In this document: positions 42,773 to 49,328 of the stretch, piece after piece
Layout of the letters: each line of letters opens with the position of its first letter
Position numbering within the stretch: the first letter of the stretch is position 1
Source of the DNA: Salinimicrobium xinjiangense DSM 19287
Lineage (GTDB): Bacteria; Bacteroidota; Bacteroidia; Flavobacteriales; Flavobacteriaceae
DNA: 64,000 nt
Assembly (NCBI RefSeq): GCF_000423585.1
Contig: NZ_AUIG01000008.1
Location: forward strand, 1-64,000
Reading direction: 5' to 3'
Notes under the pieces: model-generated
What the model saw: only the letters and a program-made list of their open reading frames with translations
Database searches by the model: none
Told to the model about the DNA's origin: nothing
Program-made: the position numbers and the translations under genes

Positions 42773-43563
42773 AGCCAACACCAGCAAATAGCGTCCTTCT
42801 AACGGAATCACTTTCCATAGGCTACAGAAAGAAGCAGCTGGAAAACGTGGTGGCATCAGGAATTGACATCGCTGTTGCTGAAGGGGAACTGGTAGCGGTT
42901 ATTGGAATAAACGGGGTGGGAAAATCCACTTTTTTGAGGACCATTAGCGGAGTACAATCTGCCCTCTCCGGAAAGATACTTCTTAACTCTGAAGACCGAA
43001 ATCACATTCCGCCGGAAAAACTGGCGCGAATGATAAGCCTGGTGCTCACAGAACAACCTTTATCAAAGAATCTGGGAGTCGCCGAACTAGTTGCCCTTGG
43101 AAGGCAGCCTTACACGAACTGGATTGGATCGCTTACGGCAGAGGATCGAAAAATGGTAAAAAAAGCCCTGACTTTAGTAAACATTGAACACCTACAGGAC
43201 AGGAAGTGTTATGAGCTGAGTGATGGACAGCTTCAAAAAGTGCTTATTGCAAGAGCGCTGGCCCAGAACACCCCGGTAATGATCCTGGATGAGCCCACCT
43301 CACACCTGGATATGTACCACCAGGCGCAGGTCCTAAAACTACTGAAGGAATTAAGCCTTTCGACCGGAAAGGCAATCATCTTTGCAACACATGAGATCAA
43401 TCTGGCTTTGCAACTTTGCGACAAGATCATCCTGATGAAACCCGGAGAGATCCTTCAGGACAGTCCGCAACAGCTTATCCAAAAAGGTGCTTTTGAGAAT
43501 ATATTTCCTTCAGACCTTATTGTTTTCGATCCGGCTACAGAATCCTTCAGAATAAAAACCTGA
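42736..43563 (+). CDS. btuD: ABC transporter ATP-binding protein (BtuD-like)
   Basis: ATPase of the cobalamin importer, 275 residues. Walker A is GINGVGKST (about 56-64), the signature is LSDGQ in place of LSGGQ, Walker B is VMILDEPTSHLDM, and the H-loop is ATHEI. The ATG at 42736 overlaps btuC by 37 nt. A TTG at 42769, overlapping the btuC stop by 4 nt (TTGA), is an equally plausible start, since btuC and recQ here also use TTG. Confidence 0.92.
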   Translation: MATGTKKKILILKPTPANSVLLTESLSIGYRKKQLENVVASGIDIAVAEGELVAVIGINGVGKSTFLRTISGVQSALSGKILLNSEDRNHIPPEKLARMISLVLTEQPLSKNLGVAELVALGRQPYTNWIGSLTAEDRKMVKKALTLVNIEHLQDRKCYELSDGQLQKVLIARALAQNTPVMILDEPTSHLDMYHQAQVLKLLKELSLSTGKAIIFATHEINLALQLCDKIILMKPGEILQDSPQQLIQKGAFENIFPSDLIVFDPATESFRIKT

Positions 43564-43593
43564 AAATACTATCTTTGAGCAAACCCGCTGCTC

Positions 43594-44988
43594 ATGACAG
43601 ACCCCCTTCTCATCGCAATTTTTCTAATCATCCTGCTTTTTGGCGGTTTAATTGGCTTTTTTATTGCCGGCTTCAGGAGTAAAGCTGTACAAAATGTGCT
43701 TTCAGAAAGAAATAATCAGCTGAATCAGCAATATCAGGAGTACAAGGAGCAGGTAGCGCAACAGGTGCTTCAGCTAAAAGAACAGGCACGGGAAGAAAAG
43801 GAAGCGATAAATAAGCAATTTTTGGATGCCTGTAAAGAGCGGGAAGAAATAAGGAGCAAAAAAGACATTTTGAGCACCCAATTGACCGAGAGGAATTCAG
43901 AATTCAGGAACCTCCAGGAAAAACTGGAGGACCAGAAAGGAGAGCTGGAAAAACTTCAGGAAAAATTCACTAAAGAATTCGAGAACCTGGCGAATAAGAT
44001 CCTCGATCAGAAATCTGAGAAATTCACCAACATCAACAGGGAGAATATTGAGCAGATACTGAATCCCCTTCAGGAGAAGATCAAAAATTTTGAGGAGAAG
44101 GTTGAGAAGAATTCCAATGATTTTATTGAACGACATGCGGCACTGGGGAAACAGCTTCAGTATTTACATGAGCAAAATATTAAGATAAGTGAGGAAGCGA
44201 ACAACCTGACCAAAGCTTTAAAAGGTGAAAATAAAACTCAGGGCAACTGGGGAGAGTTGATCCTGGAACGGGTACTGGAAAAGTCAGGACTGGTGAAGGA
44301 CAGGGAATATTTTGTTCAGAAATCTCATGAAACTGAAGAAGGAAAAAAATTGCTGCCCGATGTGGTTTTACATCTTCCCGGGGATAAAAGAATGGTCATC
44401 GATTCAAAGGTTTCCCTTGTAGCTTATGAGAAGTATGTAAATGAGGAGAACGAAGAACAGAGAGCAAGATGCTTAAAAGAACACCTCAGGTCCCTGAACA
44501 CCCACCTTCAGGATCTTAGCTCGAAAAAATATGAAGACCTGTACAAAATGCAATCGCCCGATTTTGTATTAATGTTCATTCCGGTAGAGCCGGCCTTATA
44601 TCTTGCGCAGAATTTCGACAACTCCTTTTTCTACACCGCTTTTCAAAAGAACATTCTGCTGGTGAGCCCTACTACACTGTTGTCTGTACTGCGCACCATT
44701 GATACGCTTTGGAGCAATGAAAAACAACAGCAAAATGCACTGGAGATCGCTAATCATGCCGCTTCCCTGTACCACAAGTTCAAGTTGCTGCTGGACGAAC
44801 TGGAGGTAGTGGGCAACAGGCTTAAGTCCACAACATCGGCCTATGAAGGTGCAATGAAAAAATTAACGGGACAACAAAACCTCATCAAGGATATTGACCA
44901 ACTGGAATCCCTGGGAATTTCACCCAAACAAAAATTATCTCAGAAATGGCTTTCCCAGGCTAACGGGGAAGAGAATCAATTAAATTAA
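43594..44988 (+). CDS. rmuC: DNA recombination protein RmuC
   Basis: A 464-residue protein: one N-terminal membrane helix (about 5-26), a long coiled coil (about 30-190, rich in Glu, Lys, Gln), then the RmuC nuclease-like domain (about 205-420) with KTQGNWGELILERVLEKSGL, LLPDVVLHLPGDKRMVIDSKVSLVAYEKY and SPDFVLMFIPVEPALYLA split across it. RmuC limits inversions at short repeats. TATCTTTG at 43570-43577 may be its own -7 element. Confidence 0.95.
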   Translation: MTDPLLIAIFLIILLFGGLIGFFIAGFRSKAVQNVLSERNNQLNQQYQEYKEQVAQQVLQLKEQAREEKEAINKQFLDACKEREEIRSKKDILSTQLTERNSEFRNLQEKLEDQKGELEKLQEKFTKEFENLANKILDQKSEKFTNINRENIEQILNPLQEKIKNFEEKVEKNSNDFIERHAALGKQLQYLHEQNIKISEEANNLTKALKGENKTQGNWGELILERVLEKSGLVKDREYFVQKSHETEEGKKLLPDVVLHLPGDKRMVIDSKVSLVAYEKYVNEENEEQRARCLKEHLRSLNTHLQDLSSKKYEDLYKMQSPDFVLMFIPVEPALYLAQNFDNSFFYTAFQKNILLVSPTTLLSVLRTIDTLWSNEKQQQNALEIANHAASLYHKFKLLLDELEVVGNRLKSTTSAYEGAMKKLTGQQNLIKDIDQLESLGISPKQKLSQKWLSQANGEENQLN

Positions 44989-44993
44989 AAATT

Positions 44994-46133
44994 ATGAAAC
45001 TTTACTTTTTCAGGCTGGTATTCTTTGCCTGTTTTTTTAGCATTTCAACCACAGCCCAGGAAATCTACTTTCCTTCAGCAGATGTCTGGGAAGAAAAACC
45101 AGCTTCAGAATTTAATATAGATATTTCCAAAGCCATTGAATTTGCCAAGAACAATGAATATTCCGATTCAAGAGATCTACGACAGGCGATACTTAAAGGT
45201 TTTGAAAACGAACCTTATCACAAACTTTTAGGTCCCACAAAAAGACGCGGTGGCCCTGCCGGAATGATCTTAAAAGACGGCTACATAATTGGAAAATGGG
45301 GAGACACAGAAAGAGTGGATATGACCTTTAGTGTGACCAAGAGTTTTTTGGCCACGACAGCCATTCTCGCCCTCGACTCAGGACTTATAGACGATGTTGA
45401 AGAGCCGGTAAAACATTATGTTTGGGATGACACTTTTGAAGGTCCGCATAACAGCCAGATCACCTGGGAGCATCTCTTGCATCAAACCTCAGATTGGAGA
45501 GGACAACTGTGGGACACCTATGATTGGGCAGATCGCCCAAACCCCCGGAAAAACATTGATGACTGGCGTTCTACAGAACTAAATGAACCGGGATCTCACT
45601 ACAAGTACAATGATGTGAGGGTAAATGTGCTGGCATATTCCCTGCTAAATATCTTTAGAAAACCATTGCCACAGATTCTCAAGGAAAATATCATGGATCC
45701 CATTGATGCTTCAAGCACCTGGCGTTGGTATGGATATGAAAATTCCTGGGTTACTATTGACGGACTGAAAATGCAGTCGGTAAGCGGTGGCGGCCATTCG
45801 GGTGGAGGATTATTCATCAATGCTGAGGACATGGCCCGTTTCGGCTTACTTTATATGAATGACGGCAACTGGGACGGCGAACAGTTAATTTCATCCTTAA
45901 GCATTTCAAAAGCCCTGGAAGCTTCAGAAGCCAATGAATCCTACGGATATATGTGGTGGCTTAATCGAGGTAATCGCCAGTGGAAGAATGTACCGGACCA
46001 TGTATTCTACGCAGCCGGATTTGGAGGGAATTTTATTGTGGTGGACCAGGAGAGAAAGTTGGTTGTGGTCACCCGCTGGCTGGAGCCTTCCAAAATTGAA
46101 GAATTTATGAACCTGCTTTACCAATCCCTCTAA
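44994..46133 (+). CDS. Exported serine hydrolase, beta-lactamase/class C-like
   Basis: A 379-residue penicillin-binding-type serine hydrolase: signal peptide 1-21 (then QEIYFP), nucleophile in SVTK (Ser113, Lys116), second motif YKYND (Tyr-x-Asn), and a Gly-rich third-motif region SGGGHSGGGLF. LEHLLHQTSDW-like helix EHLLHQTSDWRG is typical. Members include esterases, D-aminopeptidases and beta-lactamases; the substrate cannot be told. It is 5 nt after rmuC and 7 nt before the thioesterase. Confidence 0.9.
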   Translation: MKLYFFRLVFFACFFSISTTAQEIYFPSADVWEEKPASEFNIDISKAIEFAKNNEYSDSRDLRQAILKGFENEPYHKLLGPTKRRGGPAGMILKDGYIIGKWGDTERVDMTFSVTKSFLATTAILALDSGLIDDVEEPVKHYVWDDTFEGPHNSQITWEHLLHQTSDWRGQLWDTYDWADRPNPRKNIDDWRSTELNEPGSHYKYNDVRVNVLAYSLLNIFRKPLPQILKENIMDPIDASSTWRWYGYENSWVTIDGLKMQSVSGGGHSGGGLFINAEDMARFGLLYMNDGNWDGEQLISSLSISKALEASEANESYGYMWWLNRGNRQWKNVPDHVFYAAGFGGNFIVVDQERKLVVVTRWLEPSKIEEFMNLLYQSL

Positions 46134-46140
46134 TTTCGAT

Positions 46141-46686
46141 ATGACAAAAGAATATAAAACCATAGCCGAGTCGCAGGTTACTATTTCTGAACTTATGCTT
46201 CCCTCCCATTCCAACTTCAACGGAAAAATACACGGAGGTTATGTGCTAAGCCTGCTCGACCAGATCGCCTTTGCCTGCGCTTCCAAGCATTCGGGAGTTT
46301 ATTGTGTAACTGCAAGTGTTGACACTGTAGATTTCCTGAAGCCGATTGAAATTGGAGAGCTGGTTACCATGAAAGCTTCAGTGAATTTTGTTGGTAGCAG
46401 CTCTATGCAAATAGGAATAAGAGTAGAAGCCGAAAACATTCAGACGGGAGAAGTGAAACACTGTAATTCCTCCTACTTCACCATGGTTGCCAAGGACGCC
46501 GAAGGCAAATCTGTAAAGGTGCCCGGATTGATCCTGAAGTCTACAGACGATATTAGGAGATTTGCAAAAAGTATAAAGAGATACGACAATAAAAGAGTAA
46601 AGCTCAAAGAATTCACTGAAACTGATTTTGTATCCGAAGAACATTTGCACATCGTGGAAACCTATAACGTAAAGATCGAAAGCTAA
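46141..46686 (+). CDS. Acyl-CoA thioesterase, hot-dog fold
   Basis: Cytosolic acyl-CoA hydrolase of the YciA/BFIT group, 181 residues. NFNGKIHGGYVLSLLDQIAFACASKH (about 25-50) is the hot-dog active-site helix with the conserved Asp, and a TASVDTVDFLKPIEIGEL strand follows. The C-terminal 45 residues are basic and extra to minimal family members. It is coupled to the next gene, whose GTG directly follows its stop. Confidence 0.93.
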   Translation: MTKEYKTIAESQVTISELMLPSHSNFNGKIHGGYVLSLLDQIAFACASKHSGVYCVTASVDTVDFLKPIEIGELVTMKASVNFVGSSSMQIGIRVEAENIQTGEVKHCNSSYFTMVAKDAEGKSVKVPGLILKSTDDIRRFAKSIKRYDNKRVKLKEFTETDFVSEEHLHIVETYNVKIES

Positions 46687-47652
46687 GTGAAGTTCAACGG
46701 ATTCATAGCTGCACTGCTTTTTTCCATCCTTGTTGCCTGGTTCTTACCGGAAGGCCCTGAAGTTTTGCCGCTAAAGACCATTACAGATATAGGAATAGGT
46801 TTTATTTTCTTCTTCTACGGACTTAAACTTTCACCGGCAGAATTTAAAGCTGGCTTTTATAATTACCGGGTGCACATTATCATTCAGCTGACCACCTTTG
46901 TGCTTTTTCCGATGCTGACACTGACTTTCGCTCCTTTTTTTGACACGGGAACAGCCTCAGACCTGTGGCTGGCGCTATTCTTTCTGGGAGCTTTACCTTC
47001 TACGGTCAGTTCATCTATTGTGATGGTGTCACTGGCCAGAGGTAATTTACCCACTGCCATTTTTAATGCCAGCCTTTCGGGATTAATAGGGATTGTGGCC
47101 ACTCCTTTGTGGATGAGCCTGTTCATGGCAGCCTCTTCAGACTTTGAATTTGGCGCCGTGGTGCAAAAGCTGGTAATTCAGATCATTCTGCCGCTAATCA
47201 TCGGATTATTCCTCCAGAAGTTCCTTGGAGATCTGGCGCGTAAACATTCAAAAAAGATCAGCTTTTTTGATAAAACGATCATCATCCTGATTGTCTATTC
47301 CAGCTTTAGCAGTGCATTTTCCTCTCAGCTGTTCACAACTGTAGGGCCGGTGGATCTTTTAAAACTTCTGATAATAGTAACGATTTTATTCTTTGCTGTT
47401 TATTTTGGTTTGGGATTAATCTCCAGACTTATGAATTTAGGTGTAGAGGATGAGATTGCTGCTAAATTCTGTGGCACCAAAAAATCTTTAGTGCATGGGT
47501 CGGTCATGGTGAAGGTCATCTTTGGTAATAGTGCCGCTAATGCATTGTTCCTGTTGCCCATTATGCTGTATCACATTCTGCAGTTACTGGTAATTGCTGT
47601 TTTTGCTGAAAGCTATCGCAAGCGGGCAGCGAGAGAAAATCATATTCAGTGA
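46687..47652 (+). CDS. Bile acid:sodium symporter family protein (SBF-like)
   Basis: A 321-residue membrane protein with about ten helices, of the SBF-like (PF13593-type, YfeH-like) branch of the BASS family. Markers: FFFYGLKLSPAEFKAG, LGALPSTVSSSIVMVSLARGNLPTAIFNASLSG split over the fourth and fifth helices, and FCGTKKSLVHGSVM. Bacterial members carry various organic anions; bile acids are unlikely here. The start is GTG at 46687, right after the thioesterase stop. Confidence 0.92.
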   Translation: MKFNGFIAALLFSILVAWFLPEGPEVLPLKTITDIGIGFIFFFYGLKLSPAEFKAGFYNYRVHIIIQLTTFVLFPMLTLTFAPFFDTGTASDLWLALFFLGALPSTVSSSIVMVSLARGNLPTAIFNASLSGLIGIVATPLWMSLFMAASSDFEFGAVVQKLVIQIILPLIIGLFLQKFLGDLARKHSKKISFFDKTIIILIVYSSFSSAFSSQLFTTVGPVDLLKLLIIVTILFFAVYFGLGLISRLMNLGVEDEIAAKFCGTKKSLVHGSVMVKVIFGNSAANALFLLPIMLYHILQLLVIAVFAESYRKRAARENHIQ

Positions 47653-47659
47653 AGTAGAA

Positions 47660-48063
47660 ATGGTTAAAACCATTCCTGCCCGGAGATGCTCTATAACCAC
47701 GGGTTAAAACCCGTGGCTAAGATTACCGAGGAGATAAATATCACGAATAACTTTTTATTCTTTCTGTAGTTAATAGCACGTCTCTGGTAATATGGTCTTT
47801 GTAAAAAAAAGGCGGGTGCCGGAGGAGAATATTTCCTGATCTAATTAATTCCTAAATAGTCAAAACTATTTTTATACTAATTTACTTATAGCCACAGGTT
47901 TAAACCTGTGGCTATAAGAAGGTGGAAACCTGTATTTCACAATTTTCAGATATGAAGTTGAAAATGAGTGATTCAATCTTTTTTCCTAAATTCATTCATA
48001 GCCCCGGGTTTTAACCCGGGGTCACGAGAACAGTTATTATTATCAAAACCGTTTCAACGGTTT
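47660..48063. repeat. Left REP-like palindrome cluster
   Basis: Five short palindromes fill the gap before the transposase: ATGGTTAAAACCAT (47660-47673); CCACGGGTT-AA-AACCCGTGG (about 47697-47716); a perfect 34-bp palindrome CTTATAGCCACAGGTTT plus its complement (47885-47918); CCCCGGGTT-TT-AACCCGGGG (48002-48021); AAACCGTT-TC-AACGGTTT (48046-48063). All share a GGTT...AACC core. The other DNA in this 430-bp gap looks non-coding. Confidence 0.85.
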
Positions 48064-48086
48064 ATACACCTAAACAAATTTCCATT

Positions 48087-48518
48087 ATGGGTCATTCGTT
48101 TAATAAAATATGGGTTCATACTATTTGGTCAACCAAAGACCGGCAACCATTGATAAATTTTCCCTTTGAAAATGAAATACACGAATATATTGATCAACAA
48201 TTTCGGGAAGTAGGTTGTCCTGTGAGAATAATAAATGGAATGCCCGATCATATCCACTGCTTGTTTTTGCTCAACCCACAGAGATCTATTTCAGATGTTA
48301 TTAAGCAAATTAAAGGAAGTAGTTCTCATTATATTAATCAGAACAATCTCATACCTCAAAAATTCTCATGGCAAACAGGATATGCTGCCTATTCTGTTTC
48401 TGAATCGGTATTAGAGAAAACTTTTTCCTATATCCGGAACCAGAAGCTGCATCATCAGAAGAAATCATTCCAGCAGGAGTATGAGGAATTTTTGAAGCTT
48501 TACGGATTTGAGAATTAA
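48087..48518 (+). mobile_element. IS200/IS605-like (RAYT-type) transposase
   Basis: A 143-residue Y1 transposase. The HUH motif is His55-Ile-His57 in GMPDHIHCLF, and the likely catalytic Tyr115 lies in SYIRNQKLHH. WSTKDRQPLI near the start and SFQQEYEEFL near the end match the IS200-like family. It is a single-domain, single-copy gene, surrounded by palindromic REP-like elements rather than IS ends, so it is best seen as a REP-associated tyrosine transposase (RAYT) rather than an active IS. The reading frame is intact. Confidence 0.9.
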
Positions 48519-48570
48519 TAGATACTACTGAAATAAATTCCGGTTTAAACAATTGACTCACCTGTTTATA

Positions 48571-48852
48571 AATGGTTAAAACCATTATTACCCGCAATTT
48601 CTCTATAACCACGGGTTAAAACCCGTGGCTATAAAAAACCAGGCTGAGAAAATAGTTTAAAGCAATGTAAATGGCGTCCCATTGTTAACTGCACCACATT
48701 TTACCGCTTTTGGTGATCTTAATCTTTGCTGAAAAATGGGCCAAGCGGCCATAGAGAGAGAAAATCTACAGGCTAAATAAAACTTCCTATAGCCCCGGGT
48801 TTCAACCCGGGGTCAGGAAATATTTGGTATAATCAAACCGTTTCAACGGTTT
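48571..48852. repeat. Right REP-like palindrome cluster
   Basis: Four palindromes in the same order as on the left: AATGGTT-AA-AACCATT (48571-48586); CCACGGGTT-AA-AACCCGTGG (48609-48628); CCCCGGGTT-TC-AACCCGGGG (48793-48812); AAACCGTT-TC-AACGGTTT (48835-48852). The middle 34-bp palindrome of the left set has no partner here. No gene is seen in this 340-bp gap. Confidence 0.85.
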
Positions 48853-48857
48853 ATGAA

Positions 48858-49256
48858 CTAAGGAGTAGTTACAACTCCCGCAACATTTATTGTAAAAAGC
48901 ACCCACCCCATCACCAGTAATAATCCGCCTACCGGAGTAACAGGCCCCAAAAATGACATTTTTCGACCTTTTGCCGAGGACAACACCAATCCATAGATAC
49001 TAAAGGAGAAGAAGAAAACTCCAAGGATTAAAAACCATCCCATCAGGTTTTGCGAATAACCTTGAAAAGGAAAAATGATCCCCGTGAGAATGAGCAACAA
49101 GGCATGGTACATTTGATATTTCACTCCTGTTTCAAAACTTTTTAATTGCTCTGGATCCAGGTACTTCTTTAAACCATGAGCTCCAAATGCTCCAAAAATG
49201 ACTGCAAGGGTACCATATATTCCTCCTGCTATTAAAATGATTTCTTCCATGTTCAT
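48858..49256 (-). CDS. DUF423 family membrane protein
   Basis: A 132-residue protein with four membrane helices, of the DUF423 (YgdD/YwdK-like) family. Family markers: GGIYGTLAVIFGAFGAHGLKKYLDPEQLKSFETGVKYQMYHAL split over helices 1-2, and a late PVGGLLLVMGWVLF. Function unknown. It is on the minus strand after carB and its terminator, so it is probably separately transcribed. Confidence 0.92.
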   Translation of the reverse strand: MNMEEIILIAGGIYGTLAVIFGAFGAHGLKKYLDPEQLKSFETGVKYQMYHALLLILTGIIFPFQGYSQNLMGWFLILGVFFFSFSIYGLVLSSAKGRKMSFLGPVTPVGGLLLVMGWVLFTINVAGVVTTP

Positions 49257-49274
49257 CTAGTATAAATATTCAGT

Positions 49275-49308
49275 AAAAAAAGAATGCCACCCCTGGAGGA
49301 TGGCATTC
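49275..49308 (-). terminator. Terminator of carB
   Basis: On the minus strand GAATGCCATCC pairs with the GGGGTGGCATTC arm and is followed by seven U, about 20 nt after the carB stop. Confidence 0.85.
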
Positions 49309-49328
49309 AAAAATAACATTTTTGAAAC

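Noticed and set aside
41744-43563. btuCD as siderophore or heme importer
   Set aside because: FecCD proteins are shared by these systems, but the adjacent cobalamin riboswitch and BtuG-like protein favour B12.
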